The notes: generated from the letters alone by a model not told the origin. Counted from the first letter of the stretch, positions 20,214 to 29,562 are shown. The stretch: 64,000 nt of DNA from Methylocystis sp. KS32 (GCA_002862095.1 PHSQ01000004.1:244261-308260), one strand, 5' to 3'. Program-made: numbers and translations.

Positions 20214-21471
20214 AATCAAGGGCTGGTGTCCGGGCGCGCTGGCGCCGATGCAAAGCGGCGACGGGCTTCTCATGCGGGCCAAGATCGTCGGCTCGCGATT
20301 GACGCTGCGAGAGGCGCGCGAGATCGCGGCCATCGCCGAGGAATACGGCAATGGCTTGCTCGACCTCTCGCAGCGCGCGCAGCTTCAGATGCGAGGCATA
20401 AGCGAGGCGAGCCTCGACGAAGCGCAAAGCCGCTTGAAAGCGATGGGGCGCCTCGCGTCCGACGCCGCGTCCGAAAGCGTCATGAACATCATGGCTTCAC
20501 CGCTTAGGGGCGTGAACTTTGACGCCAATGCAATCGCGTCGCGACTGGCGCGCGCTCTCATGGAGGAGCAGGCGCTTCGCGCCTTGCCGGGAAAGTTCCT
20601 TTTCCTCGTCGATGATGATGGTCCTCTTGGCCTCTTGGGTGTCGAAGCCGACATAAGGCTCGAGGCGAGCGACGAAAAAATCGCTATTGTGTTAGGGGGC
20701 GCGCGAGAAGTGGCGGCGCTCTCGTCGCCGGATGCGGCTGTAGACGCCGCCATCGCCCTGGCGCGCGCGTTCGTCACATTGCGCGAGGGCCGTTTCGAAC
20801 GGCGTCGAATGCGCGCGCTGGTGGAAGAATTCGGCGCAACAGCGATATTTCGCGCGGCGGGCCTCGAGTGCGAGCCCTATCGGTCGCGCTGTTCATCGCC
20901 CCCGATCGAGAAGGTTCTCGCCGCCCAGACGGCTGGCGGGGTCTTCTTCGCCGGCGTCTCATCGGCGTTCGGTCGTTGGCGCGCCGCCGACATCGCGGCT
21001 CTCGCCGAAACGCTCCAGAAAGAGGGAGTCGAAGAGCTTCGGCTGACGCCCTGGCGGACCATACTGGCCTTTGCGCCGTCGCTAGAATCCGCTGTACGCG
21101 TCGCGACGGCGGCGCGTGAGTTGCATCTCGTCGTTGACAAAAACGACGCCCGTCTCGCCGTCGCGGCGTGTCCTGGCGCTCCGGAATGTCCGCAAGCCAG
21201 AGGCGCGACCAGAGGCGATCTTTCGCGCCTTGCGCCGATCGCCGCGAAAATGGCGCGGCGCGGCGTCGGTCTGCATATTTCGGGCTGCGCCAAGGGTTGC
21301 GCCAAGCCTTCTGCGACGCCAGTCACTTTGATCGCCAACGCGGGAAATTTTGATTTGATCCTCGACGGTTGCGCCAACGCGCCGCCCGCGGCCGTCAATC
21401 TTTCATTGGCGGAAGTCGAGCGCGCGCTCGTCGCCCACGCCGGAAAGGAGGCGCCATGTCCGGCGCATTAG
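20197..21471 (+). CDS. cobG: precorrin-3B synthase CobG
   Basis: 424 residues in the sulphite/nitrite reductase-like fold. Nir/Sir half domains (IKGWCPGALAPMQSGDGLLMRAK and LSQRAQLQMRGI) precede the Fe-S/sirohaem-type cysteines in CPGAPECPQ and HISGCAKGCAKP. CobG is the oxygen-using ring-contraction step of the aerobic cobalamin pathway, so its presence marks that pathway. It overlaps cobN by 17 nt and cobH by 16 nt. Confidence 0.94.
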   Translation: MRDAPEIKGWCPGALAPMQSGDGLLMRAKIVGSRLTLREAREIAAIAEEYGNGLLDLSQRAQLQMRGISEASLDEAQSRLKAMGRLASDAASESVMNIMASPLRGVNFDANAIASRLARALMEEQALRALPGKFLFLVDDDGPLGLLGVEADIRLEASDEKIAIVLGGAREVAALSSPDAAVDAAIALARAFVTLREGRFERRRMRALVEEFGATAIFRAAGLECEPYRSRCSSPPIEKVLAAQTAGGVFFAGVSSAFGRWRAADIAALAETLQKEGVEELRLTPWRTILAFAPSLESAVRVATAARELHLVVDKNDARLAVAACPGAPECPQARGATRGDLSRLAPIAAKMARRGVGLHISGCAKGCAKPSATPVTLIANAGNFDLILDGCANAPPAAVNLSLAEVERALVAHAGKEAPCPAH

Positions 21472-22088
21472 ATTACATTCGCGACGGCTCCGAGATTTAC
21501 AGGCGTTCCTTCGCGACCATTCGTTCGGAGGCGCGGCTGGATCGTTTCACTCCGGCGGAGGAGCGCGTCGCGGTAAGGATCATCCACGCCTGCGGCATGA
21601 CCGAAATCGCGGACAACGTCATTTTTTCGCCGGGCGTCGTGCAAGCGGCTCAATCGGCTCTCCGAGGCGCCGCGCCAATTTTCTGCGACGCCAATATGGT
21701 CGCTTACGGCGTCACCCGCGCGAGACTGCCCGCCAACAACGAGGTCATATGTTCGCTCGCCGACCCTCGGGTTCCCGGCCTCGCCGAAGAAATTGGAAAT
21801 ACCCGCAGCGCGGCTGCGCTTGAACTGTGGCGCGAGAAATTGGGCGGCTCCATTGTCGCCATAGGCAACGCGCCGACGGCGCTGTTCCGCTTGCTGGAAA
21901 TGTTGGTTGAAGGCGCGCCGACGCCGGCCGCGATTATCGGGATGCCGGTCGGCTTCATCGGCGCCGCGGAATCGAAGCAAGCGCTGATGGAATTTGGCCG
22001 CGCGCCCTTTATCGTCGTGACTGGCCGCAAGGGCGGCAGCGCAATGGCGGCGGCGACCGTCAACGCGCTGGCGAGCGACAAGGAATGA
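21456..22088 (+). CDS. cobH: precorrin-8X methylmutase CobH
   Basis: 210 residues. It carries the family's RIIHACGMTEIADNVIFSPG segment with the catalytic His, followed by FCDANMVAYGVTR, GNAPTALFRLLEM and PAAIIGMPVGFIGAAESK. It moves the C-11 methyl to C-12, giving hydrogenobyrinic acid. ATG 21456 is preceded by GGAAAGGAGG, and the frame's upstream opening lies within cobG. It ends in an ATGA overlap with cobI. Confidence 0.96.
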   Translation: MSGALDYIRDGSEIYRRSFATIRSEARLDRFTPAEERVAVRIIHACGMTEIADNVIFSPGVVQAAQSALRGAAPIFCDANMVAYGVTRARLPANNEVICSLADPRVPGLAEEIGNTRSAAALELWREKLGGSIVAIGNAPTALFRLLEMLVEGAPTPAAIIGMPVGFIGAAESKQALMEFGRAPFIVVTGRKGGSAMAAATVNALASDKE

Positions 22089-22825
22089 GCGTCTTGCGAA
22101 GCGGCGGCGTGCTTTATGGCGTGGGACTTGGCCCCGGCGATCCCGAACTCGTGACCGTGAAAGCGGTGCGATTAGTCGGGGCCGCGCCGGTCGTCGCCTA
22201 TTTCGCCAAGCGAACGCGAGAGAGTCACGCGCGCAGGATTGCGCAGGCTTATCTGCGGCCGGGATGCGAGGAACTGCTGCTCGCTTATCCGATGACGACC
22301 GAGCGCCCCTTTTACCAGCCCGAATATGTCGAGGCCTTGCGCGGCTTTTATGCCGAGAGCGCCGAGCGCATTGCGAGATTTCTGGAGCAGGGTCGGGATG
22401 TCGCGCTGCTTTGCGAGGGCGATCCCTTGCTCTACGGGTCTTTCATGCACATATTCGTGCGGCTCAAGGGGCGATTTCGCACCGAGATTTGCGCCGGGGT
22501 CTCCGGCATGTCCGGCTGTTTCGCGGCCGCCAAGCAGCCGATGACCTGGGGCGACGACGTCTTGACCGTGGCGCCCGCGACTCTCGACGAGGAAATTCTT
22601 GCAGGGCGTTTGGCCGGAGCCGACGCCGCCGTGGTGATGAAACTTGGCGGCAATTTTCCCAAGCTGCGCAGAGTGCTCTCGCGTCTCGGCCTCGTCGAGC
22701 GCGCGATTTATGTGGAACGCGGAACGATGGCGGATCAGAAGATCATGCCTTTCGCCGAAAAACTCGACGACTCGGCGCCCTATTTTTCCATGGTGCTGTC
22801 GCCGGGGAAGGGGAGGCGGCCGTGA
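22085..22825 (+). CDS. cobI: precorrin-2 C20-methyltransferase CobI
   Basis: 246 residues of the tetrapyrrole methylase family: GVGLGPGDPELVTVKAVR at the N-terminus, the LLCEGDPLLYGSFMHI SAM-binding loop and GVSGMSGCFAAAKQPM. It uses SAM to methylate C-20 of precorrin-2. It starts in an ATGA overlap with cobH and ends in a GTGA overlap with cobJ. Confidence 0.95.
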   Translation: MSVLRSGGVLYGVGLGPGDPELVTVKAVRLVGAAPVVAYFAKRTRESHARRIAQAYLRPGCEELLLAYPMTTERPFYQPEYVEALRGFYAESAERIARFLEQGRDVALLCEGDPLLYGSFMHIFVRLKGRFRTEICAGVSGMSGCFAAAKQPMTWGDDVLTVAPATLDEEILAGRLAGADAAVVMKLGGNFPKLRRVLSRLGLVERAIYVERGTMADQKIMPFAEKLDDSAPYFSMVLSPGKGRRP

Positions 22826-23583
22826 GCGCAGGGCAGGGGCGCCTTTACGTCATAGGACTTGGTCCCGGCGACGCCGGTTATTTGACGCATGACGTCGAGG
22901 CCGCGCTCGCAGAGGCGGGGGACATCATCGGCTATGCGCCTTATGTCGCCCGCGTTCCGGAGCGCGAAGGGCAGACGAGACTGACGAGCGACAACCGCGT
23001 GGAACTCGATCGCGCGCGAGAGGCGTTGTCGCGCGCGACGGCGGGGCGGATCGTCGCCGTTGTCTCGGGCGGAGACCCCGGCGTTTTCGCGATGGCCGCC
23101 GCCGTCTTCGAGGCCGTCGACAACGGCGATCCCGCCTGGCGCGAATTGGATATTCGCGTGCTGCCTGGAATTTCGGCCATGCAAGCGGCGGCTGCGCGGC
23201 TTGGCGCGCCTATCGGCCAGGACTTTTGCGCGATCTCGATTTCGGACAACCTAAAGCCCTGGACCACGATCGCCAACCGGCTCGAATGCGCCGCGCGCGG
23301 CGATTTCGTGATCGCGCTTTACAACCCCGCCTCAAGATCGCGTCCTCGGGGAATTCGTGACGCCTTCGCCATTTTACGCGGCGTGCTGAGCCCAAGCACG
23401 ATCGTCGTTTTCGCGAAATCCATCGGACGTCCCGAGGAGCGGATCATCGCATCCAATCTCGCGGAAGCGGACCTTTCCCTGGTCGATATGTCGACGCTCG
23501 TCATTATCGGCGCGCAAGGCACAAGGCTCATAGAGCGCGGCGCGGCGACGCCCTACGTCTATAGCCTGCGGAAATCGTCGTGA
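22822..23583 (+). CDS. cobJ: precorrin-3B C17-methyltransferase CobJ
   Basis: 253 residues from GTG 22822: LYVIGLGPGDAGYLTHDVEAAL, VVSGGDPGVFAMAAAVFE, LPGISAMQAAAARLGAPIGQDF and VIALYNPASRSRPRG are the tetrapyrrole methylase and CobJ signatures. It methylates C-17 with ring contraction. The open frame runs further upstream, but only the GTG gives the family N-terminus and the 4-nt GTGA overlaps on both sides. Confidence 0.95.
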   Translation: MSAGQGRLYVIGLGPGDAGYLTHDVEAALAEAGDIIGYAPYVARVPEREGQTRLTSDNRVELDRAREALSRATAGRIVAVVSGGDPGVFAMAAAVFEAVDNGDPAWRELDIRVLPGISAMQAAAARLGAPIGQDFCAISISDNLKPWTTIANRLECAARGDFVIALYNPASRSRPRGIRDAFAILRGVLSPSTIVVFAKSIGRPEERIIASNLAEADLSLVDMSTLVIIGAQGTRLIERGAATPYVYSLRKSS

Positions 23584-24773
23584 GCGGGCGCTGGCTTTCA
23601 TTGATCGGAATTGGCGAAGATGGCGCCATCGCGCCGTCCGCTCGCGCCTTGATCGACGCGGCGACGAGTATCTTTGGCGGCGCGCGGCATCTCGATCTCC
23701 TCGGCTCCGTAAGCGCGCAAAAACTTCGATGGCCGTCGCCCTTCTCGATTGAAGGCCTGCTTGCGCGGCGCGGCCAGCCGACGGTCGTGCTCGCCTCCGG
23801 CGATCCGTTTTTCTATGGCGTGGGCAGGTTGATCGCGGCGCATGTCGCGGCGGAAGAGATCTTCTGTCTGCCCGGTCGATCCGCGTTCTCTCTGGTCGCG
23901 GCGCGCCTTTGCTGGAACGCGCAGGATTGCGCCTTGTTGTCGCTGCATGGCCGCGCCTTCGAGCGGCTCACGCCGCATCTGCAACCGGGACGCCGACTGA
24001 TCGCGCTCTCTTGGGACGAAACCACGCCCGCGCGCGTCGCCGAACATCTCGCGGGATTGGGGTTCGGGCAATCGATCATTCATGTGCTGGAAAACCTTGG
24101 CGGCCCGAGAGAGCGCGTGCGCGCGGCGCGCGCGGAGGGTTTTTCCCTCGACGACATCGGGCCCTTGAACACAATTGGAGTCGAAATGATCGCCGCCCCC
24201 GAGGCGCGGGTCATTCCGCTGACGCCGGGGCTGCCGGACGACTGGTTCGAGCATGACGGTCAGCTCACCAAACGTGACATCCGCGCGGTGACGCTCTCGG
24301 CGCTCGCGCCGCGTAAAGGCGAGATATTGTGGGACATCGGAGCCGGATCGGGCTCCATCGGGATCGAATGGATGCTGGCCGATCCCGCAAATCGCGCCAT
24401 CGCAATCGAGTGCGAACCCCAACGCGCGGCGCGGGCGGCGCGCAACGCGGCGAGCCTTGGCGTTCCCGATCTTCGCGTCCTTGGCGCGCGCGCGCCCCAG
24501 GGGCTTCTCGATCTTCCCGCGCCGGACGCGATTTTTATTGGCGGCGGCGCCAACCCCACCGTTATCGAGGCGGCGTGGAGCGCTCTTCCGCATTACGGAC
24601 GCATTGTCGTCAATGCGGTGACGCTCGAGACGCAGACGCTGCTGGCGCAGGCGTTCAAAGAACGCGGCGGCGACCTCACCCATATTCAGATCGCGAAAGC
24701 GCGTCCGGTCGGGCGTTTCAATGCGCTCGACCCTGCAATGTCGGTGCTGCAATGGCGGGCGATGAAACGATGA
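23580..24773 (+). CDS. cobL: precorrin-6Y C5,15-methyltransferase (decarboxylating) CobL
   Basis: 397 residues, a natural fusion of two enzymes. The N-terminal CbiE-like tetrapyrrole methylase (LIGIGEDG, VVLASGDPFFYGVG) is followed by a C-terminal CbiT-like Rossmann methyltransferase/decarboxylase (LSALAPRKGEILWDIGAGSGSIGIEWML, then AIECEP). This matches CobL of the aerobic pathway. GTG start in a GTGA overlap with cobJ; ATGA overlap with cobE. CobK (precorrin-6A reductase), often located next to it, is not present here. Confidence 0.94.
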   Translation: MSGRWLSLIGIGEDGAIAPSARALIDAATSIFGGARHLDLLGSVSAQKLRWPSPFSIEGLLARRGQPTVVLASGDPFFYGVGRLIAAHVAAEEIFCLPGRSAFSLVAARLCWNAQDCALLSLHGRAFERLTPHLQPGRRLIALSWDETTPARVAEHLAGLGFGQSIIHVLENLGGPRERVRAARAEGFSLDDIGPLNTIGVEMIAAPEARVIPLTPGLPDDWFEHDGQLTKRDIRAVTLSALAPRKGEILWDIGAGSGSIGIEWMLADPANRAIAIECEPQRAARAARNAASLGVPDLRVLGARAPQGLLDLPAPDAIFIGGGANPTVIEAAWSALPHYGRIVVNAVTLETQTLLAQAFKERGGDLTHIQIAKARPVGRFNALDPAMSVLQWRAMKR

Positions 24774-25168
24774 TCCGCTATGCGATTGGAGTCGGTGCGC
24801 GGGCGGGGGTGGACGGCGAGGCGCTCGTCGCGCTGGCGCTGGAAGTCGCGGGCGAGTTCGGCGTTGAGCTTCGTCGGGCGCGGCTCGCGACCATCGACGC
24901 GCGCGCGAACGAAGACGGGATTCACGCGGCGGCGAAAACTCTCGGCATGGAGCTTTTGTTTTTTCCAATCGAAATTCTGCGCCGACGCGGCGCCGAAGGT
25001 CTTACGCGCTCGCCTCGGATCGAGGAATTATTCGGCGTGGGCAGCATCGCCGAAACGGCGGCGCTTACTGGAGCCGGCGAAAGGAGCGTTCTGCTCGCGC
25101 CTCGAACCGCCGCGAAGAAATTGACCTGCGCCATCGCGCGCGGCCGTTGGGGAGGCGCAGAGGATTGA
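24770..25168 (+). CDS. cobE: CobE / CbiG C-terminal domain protein
   Basis: 132 residues matching CobE, equivalent to the CbiG C-terminal domain ([60 protein letters not shown]). Its exact biochemical role is not settled; it is part of many aerobic cob clusters. ATG 24770 lies in the ATGA overlap with cobL; the frame's upstream extension lies inside cobL and is not used. It ends in a TTGA overlap with cobM. Confidence 0.87.
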   Translation: MIRYAIGVGARAGVDGEALVALALEVAGEFGVELRRARLATIDARANEDGIHAAAKTLGMELLFFPIEILRRRGAEGLTRSPRIEELFGVGSIAETAALTGAGERSVLLAPRTAAKKLTCAIARGRWGGAED

Positions 25169-25938
25169 CCGTGCATTTCATTGGCGCCGGCCCCGGCGCC
25201 GCCGATCTTCTCACACTGCGGGGACGCGATCTCATCGCCGCTTCGCCCGTGTGTCTTTACGCCGGCTCGCTGGTGCCGCGGGGCGTGCTCGCCCATTGCC
25301 CGAAAGGCGCCAGGATCGTCGACACGGCGCCAATGTCGCTTGACGCCATCATCGGCGAAATGGAGGCTGCGCAGAGCGCCGGGCTCGACGTGGCGCGCTT
25401 GCATTCGGGGGATATTTCCATCTGGAGCGCGGTCGGCGAACAAACGCGGCGCCTCGACCGCCTCGGCATTCCCTATACGCTGACACCTGGCGTCCCCTCA
25501 TTCGCCGCCGCGAGCGCCGCCCTGAGGCGAGAGCTGACCTTGCCAGAGGTCGCGCAATCGCTCGTTCTGACCCGCACCAGCGGACGCGCGTCGGCCATGC
25601 CCCCGACCGAGACCTTGAGCGCCTTCGCCGAGGCGCGCGCGACGATGGCGATTCATCTCTCGATACATGCGCTGGACCGCGTCGTTTCGGAATTGAAGCC
25701 CCATTATGGCGAGGACTGTCCGGTCGCGATCGTTTATCGCGCCTCCTGGCCGGACGAGCGCGTCATTCGCGCGACCTTGGGAGCGATCGAAGCGCTGGCG
25801 GCGCAGGCGCCGATGGAGCGAACCGCATTGATCCTCGTCGGGCCGGCCTTGGGCGCCGATGATTTTCGGGAAAGCGCGCTCTACGACGCCGGCTACGATC
25901 GTCGGTTCCGTCCGCGCGGCGGGGGAGAAAATCCTTGA
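25165..25938 (+). CDS. cobM: precorrin-4 C11-methyltransferase CobM
   Basis: 257 residues: [55 protein letters not shown] and [14 protein letters not shown] are diagnostic for CobM/CbiF. It methylates C-11. TTG 25165 is preferred because it continues the NTGA 4-nt overlaps of the operon and yields [14 protein letters not shown] 25171 is the alternative, with a better-spaced AGAGGA. It ends in a TTGA overlap with cobB. Confidence 0.93.
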   Translation: MTVHFIGAGPGAADLLTLRGRDLIAASPVCLYAGSLVPRGVLAHCPKGARIVDTAPMSLDAIIGEMEAAQSAGLDVARLHSGDISIWSAVGEQTRRLDRLGIPYTLTPGVPSFAAASAALRRELTLPEVAQSLVLTRTSGRASAMPPTETLSAFAEARATMAIHLSIHALDRVVSELKPHYGEDCPVAIVYRASWPDERVIRATLGAIEALAAQAPMERTALILVGPALGADDFRESALYDAGYDRRFRPRGGGENP

Positions 25939-27236
25939 CAGCGCGTGGCCTCGTCATTGGCGCGGTTCGTTCCGGTTCGGGCAAGACGACAATCGCGCTC
26001 GGACTTATGCGCGCGTTGACGCGGCGCGGAATGCGGGTGGGCGCGGTCAAATGCGGACCCGACTATATCGACCCCGCGTTCCACGCGGCCGCGACGGGGC
26101 GGGAAAGCCTCAATCTCGATAGCTGGGCCATGTCGGCGGAGCTGATCGTTCGGCTGGCGTCGCTGGCCGGAGCGCAAACCGATATCGTGATCGCGGAAGG
26201 GGCGATGGGGCTTTTCGACGGCGCGCCAAACCTGCCCGGCCGCACCGGAGCCTCGGCGGACATAGCCGCCATCATGGGATGGCCGGTTGTTCTGGCGCAC
26301 GACGTTTCGGGCCAGGGCCAAACGGCGGCGGCGATCGTTCGCGGCGTCGCGTCGCACGATCCGCGCCTGAAAATCGCTGGCGTCGCGCTGAACAAGGTCG
26401 GCTCCGAGCGTCACGGACGTCTTGCCGGCGACGCCATCGAAGCTGTGGGCGTTCCTGTGTTTGGCGCAATTCCGCGCGACAAGGACCTTGCTTTGCCCGA
26501 GCGTCACCTGGGGCTCGTGCAGGCAAAGGAAACCAAGGGTCTCGACCGCATATTGGATGCGTTGGCGGATCGGGTGGAGGCGCATCTCGACATCTCCGCC
26601 CTTTGCGCCGCGGCAGGCGGCGACGCGCGCGCGGCGCCTTCAAGCGCCAGAGCGCGCCCCCCCGGTCAGCGCATCGCCGTGGCGCGCGACGAGGCCTTTT
26701 CGTTCTTCTATCCCCATCTCGCGCTGGATTGGCGCGCCGCGGGCGCCGAACTCGTCTTTTTCTCGCCGCTCGCCGACGAAGCGCCGTCTCCCGATTGCGA
26801 CCTATGCTGGCTGCCGGGCGGCTATCCGGAGCTTCATGCCGGCCGGATCGCCAGCGCCGTGCGGTTCCTCGCCGGTTTGCGCGACTTCGCGAAGTTGCGC
26901 CCGGTTCACGGCGAGTGCGGCGGCTACATGATCTTGGGGCGCGCTCTGGTCGATAAAGCGGGCCAGACCCATGAGATGGCCGGTCTACTCGGTCTGGAGA
27001 CGAGTTTTTCGCAGCGCAAACTCAATCTGGGATACCGGCGAGCGGTCCTGGCGGCGGATCATCGCCTCGGTTCCGCCGGCGCCCGCCTCTACGGCCACGA
27101 GTTTCATTACGCTACGATTTCGCGCGAGGAAGGAGAACCCTTCGCCTTTGTGCGCGACGCCTATTCGGAGGGCGAAAGTCCCGCTGGTCTGCGAGCTGGC
27201 GGCGTCTCGGGCTCGTTTTTTCACGTCATTGCATAA
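25935..27236 (+). CDS. cobB: hydrogenobyrinic/cobyrinic acid a,c-diamide synthase CobB
   Basis: 433 residues. The P-loop amidoligase domain ([31 protein letters not shown]) is followed by a glutamine amidotransferase domain with the nucleophile Cys in [12 protein letters not shown] and a family-typical [10 protein letters not shown]. It amidates the a and c side chains, giving the substrate for CobNST. TTG start in a TTGA overlap with cobM. It is the last gene of the operon; its TAA stop lies in the T-tract of a minus-strand sRNA terminator. Confidence 0.95.
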   Translation: MTARGLVIGAVRSGSGKTTIALGLMRALTRRGMRVGAVKCGPDYIDPAFHAAATGRESLNLDSWAMSAELIVRLASLAGAQTDIVIAEGAMGLFDGAPNLPGRTGASADIAAIMGWPVVLAHDVSGQGQTAAAIVRGVASHDPRLKIAGVALNKVGSERHGRLAGDAIEAVGVPVFGAIPRDKDLALPERHLGLVQAKETKGLDRILDALADRVEAHLDISALCAAAGGDARAAPSSARARPPGQRIAVARDEAFSFFYPHLALDWRAAGAELVFFSPLADEAPSPDCDLCWLPGGYPELHAGRIASAVRFLAGLRDFAKLRPVHGECGGYMILGRALVDKAGQTHEMAGLLGLETSFSQRKLNLGYRRAVLAADHRLGSAGARLYGHEFHYATISREEGEPFAFVRDAYSEGESPAGLRAGGVSGSFFHVIA

Positions 27237-27265
27237 AAAAAGGGCCGCCGGAGAACCAGCGGCCC
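27235..27265 (-). terminator. intrinsic terminator of the candidate sRNA
   Basis: Minus-strand stem GGGCCGC/GCGGCCC (27242-27265) followed by seven T. The T-run covers the last bases of the convergent cobB gene. Confidence 0.85.
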
Positions 27266-27324
27266 AAGTCAAGGGAGGAAACGCCCAAGGAGGGCTACGA
27301 AGCAAGAGCAATCTCGCTGCGATG
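27235..27324 (-). ncRNA. candidate trans-acting sRNA, alpha-r15/AbcR-like
   Basis: About 90 nt, read on the minus strand. A well-formed promoter lies at 27331-27359. The RNA ends with an excellent intrinsic terminator: a GC-rich stem at 27242-27265 followed by seven T. Between them is a small hairpin, GCCC-UCCUU-GGGC (27283-27295), and a single-stranded UUUCCUCCC (around 27273-27280). Both UCCU and CCUCCC can pair with Shine-Dalgarno sequences. Two anti-SD stretches before a GC terminator stem are what I remember of the Hyphomicrobiales alpha-r15 (AbcR) RNAs, which silence ABC-transporter mRNAs with Hfq. The RNA assignment is good; the family assignment is tentative. The alternative is a distant terminator of kup read-through. 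Confidence 0.68.
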
Positions 27325-27330
27325 CACTCA

Positions 27331-27359
27331 ATTTAATGTTGCGCTGCACAACAGTCAAG
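27331..27359 (-). promoter_or_regulatory. sigma70-type promoter of the candidate sRNA
   Basis: On the minus strand: TTGACT (27354-27359), exactly 17 nt, then TAAATT (27331-27336). The transcript should start about 7 nt later, near 27324. Confidence 0.7.
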
Positions 27360-27481
27360 AGATTTTTTAATTGATGCGTAGCTTTTTTGGACGGGCGGCT
27401 TCTGAAAAGGAAGCCAAGGGCCTGCAATACCGGGAAAAATCAAGAACCCTAGAGTTCGTCTTATGCACCGACGTAAGCTTT

Positions 27482-27495
27482 TTGACAAGAGTCAA
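27482..27495. promoter_or_regulatory. FNR/FixK-like palindrome TTGAC-N4-GTCAA
   Basis: TTGACAAGAGTCAA is a perfect inverted repeat close to the FNR/FixK consensus. It lies about 125-140 nt upstream of the sRNA promoter, too far for classical activation. A GC hairpin (about 27524-27545) follows. The rest of this convergent gap (27366-27684) shows no gene. Confidence 0.35.
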
Positions 27496-27684
27496 ATTTG
27501 CTAAAAATCAAGCTTAACGAAATCGGCCGCCCATTGGGCGGCCGACCAGGGTATGTCATTCGGAGGGGAGCGCCTCGAAGTCGAGGTCAACTGTGGACAT
27601 AATCGGATTTTTCGGCCGAAACACAAATTAACCTTCGGTAAGGCGGGTTAACATTCGGCAATGACCCACCGCGATCGAGTGGAT

Positions 27685-29562
27685 TCAGACCTCCACCTGA
27701 CTGCCGAGCTCCACGACCCGCCCCGGCGGAATTTGGAAAAATTCGGTCGCCGGCAAGGCGTTGCGGTGCATGAACTCGAATACGCTCATTTTGAAGCGCC
27801 GCCATTTCGAGCGGGTTGCCGGCAGAATTGATAATCGTCCGACGAAGAACGACGTATCCATCATGTCGAAACGGAGCGGACAGCCGACCGATTCAATCGT
27901 CAGGGCGCGAGGAATGTTCGGGTATCCCATGAAGCCGTATCGGAGCGTCATGGCGTAAAATTCGTCGCCCAAATCCTTCGTTTCGAGGCGTTGCGAAATT
28001 TGCACGCGCGGAATTTGCGCCGTTACGACGTGAAGAATTACGATGCGCCGATGGAGCACCTTATTGTGCTTCAAATTATGCAACAGCGGCACGGGAACGA
28101 CATTGTGCCGGCTCGAAAGATACACCGCGGTCCCGGCGACACGAGGCTTACCGTGAAATTTCTCGATGAAATCATCGAGCGGAAAAGTGTCCCGCTCGAG
28201 CGCGGCGCGCATGGCGAGATAGCCCTGGCTCCAGCATGTCATCAGGAAAAAGATGATCGAGGCGACGACAAGCGGAATCCAGCCGCCCTCGAAAAACTTC
28301 ACCATATTGGCGGCGACGAAGGAGCCGTCCACGGTAATGAAAAGGCCCGACGCCAAAAGGCTGAGGGGAAGGCTCCAACTCCATACCTCGCGCATCGCGA
28401 CAAACATGAGGAAGCTCGTCAGCAGCATCGTCATCGAGACCGCGATGCCGAAGGCCGCCGCCAGATTGTCCGAGGATCGAAAGGTTATGGTCAGGGCCAG
28501 GGTCAGCGCCATGAGCGCCCAGTTGACGAAGCCGACATAAACCTGGCCGTAGCTATCCTCGGAGGTCTGGGAGACGTTGATGCGCGGCAGCAGGCCAAGC
28601 TGGATCGCCTGCCGCGTCATCGAGAAAGCGCCGGTGATGATCGACTGGCTGGCGATGACGGTGGCGAGGGTGGCGAGAGCGACCAGCGGAAGCTGCCAGG
28701 CCGGCGGGCAGAGATCGAAGAACGGATTGGCCTCCGGCTTTGTCGGCGCGCTCACGATGAGGGCCGTTTGACCGGCGTAGTTCAGCACGAGAGCTGGCAG
28801 AACCAGACCGTACCAGGCGAGCCGGATGGGCTGGCGGCCGAAATGCCCCATGTCGGCGTAAAGCGCCTCCGCCCCGGTGGCGCAAAGAAAGACCGCTCCG
28901 AGCACCAGAAAGCCGCTCGCGCCATGCTCGAAGAGATAACTTGCGCCGACAGCCGGGTTGAGCGCGAGCAAAACCTCGGGATGCTGGACGACGGCGAAAA
29001 GGCCAAGCGCCCCTATGACGAGGAACCAGACCGTCATCACCGGCCCGAATAGCCTCGAAATCTGGCCGGTTCCTTTCGATTGCAGACTGAAAAGTCCGAT
29101 CAGGACAACGACCGAAATCGGAACGATGTAAGGGCCTATGGCGGGGACGGGGATTTTAAGGCCCTCCAGGGCGCTCAGCACCGATATGGCTGGCGTGATC
29201 GCGCCATCGCCGAATAAAAGCGCCGCGCCGAGCATCCCGATGGCGATGATGGCGGCATGTCGTCCGCGCTTGATGCCAACCAGGGACATCAAAGCGAGAA
29301 TGCCGCCCTCGCCGTCGTTGTCGGCGCGCATGATCACGGCGACATATTTGATCGAGGTTATGATCAGAAGCGTCCAGAAGATGAGCGAGAGCATCCCCAG
29401 GGCTTCTTCCGGCGCGAATGCGCCCCCCGACCAGTCGATCGCGGTTTTGATGGTGTAGAGCGGGCTGGTGCCGATGTCGCCATAGACGACGCCGAGCGCG
29501 CCAAGAGAAAGGGCGCCGAGGCGTTGTTGCGAATGCAAGGCGGTTTCTGGCTCGGAGTTCAT
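27685..29562 (-). CDS. kup: Kup-type potassium uptake protein
   Basis: 625 residues, close to E. coli Kup (622). The N-terminal signature LGALSLGALGVVYGDIGTSPLYTIK precedes about twelve hydrophobic segments, with DNDGEGGILALMSL after helix 2 and a cytosolic C-terminal third. It is a K+/H+ symporter of the inner membrane, useful at low K+ or low pH. ATG 29562 (MNSEPET) is preferred to a TTG start 30 codons upstream. No K+-related neighbour is seen. A dispersed repeat and a transposable element lie behind its promoter region. Confidence 0.94.
   Translation of the reverse strand: MNSEPETALHSQQRLGALSLGALGVVYGDIGTSPLYTIKTAIDWSGGAFAPEEALGMLSLIFWTLLIITSIKYVAVIMRADNDGEGGILALMSLVGIKRGRHAAIIAIGMLGAALLFGDGAITPAISVLSALEGLKIPVPAIGPYIVPISVVVLIGLFSLQSKGTGQISRLFGPVMTVWFLVIGALGLFAVVQHPEVLLALNPAVGASYLFEHGASGFLVLGAVFLCATGAEALYADMGHFGRQPIRLAWYGLVLPALVLNYAGQTALIVSAPTKPEANPFFDLCPPAWQLPLVALATLATVIASQSIITGAFSMTRQAIQLGLLPRINVSQTSEDSYGQVYVGFVNWALMALTLALTITFRSSDNLAAAFGIAVSMTMLLTSFLMFVAMREVWSWSLPLSLLASGLFITVDGSFVAANMVKFFEGGWIPLVVASIIFFLMTCWSQGYLAMRAALERDTFPLDDFIEKFHGKPRVAGTAVYLSSRHNVVPVPLLHNLKHNKVLHRRIVILHVVTAQIPRVQISQRLETKDLGDEFYAMTLRYGFMGYPNIPRALTIESVGCPLRFDMMDTSFFVGRLSILPATRSKWRRFKMSVFEFMHRNALPATEFFQIPPGRVVELGSQVEV

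Noticed and set aside
23598-24968. 456-codon minus-strand frame over cobL/cobE
   Set aside because: Arg-rich shadow of two well-supported genes.
27374-27520. Short plus-strand ORF starting MRSFFGRAASEK
   Set aside because: No ribosome-binding site, and it overlaps the sRNA promoter region on the other strand.
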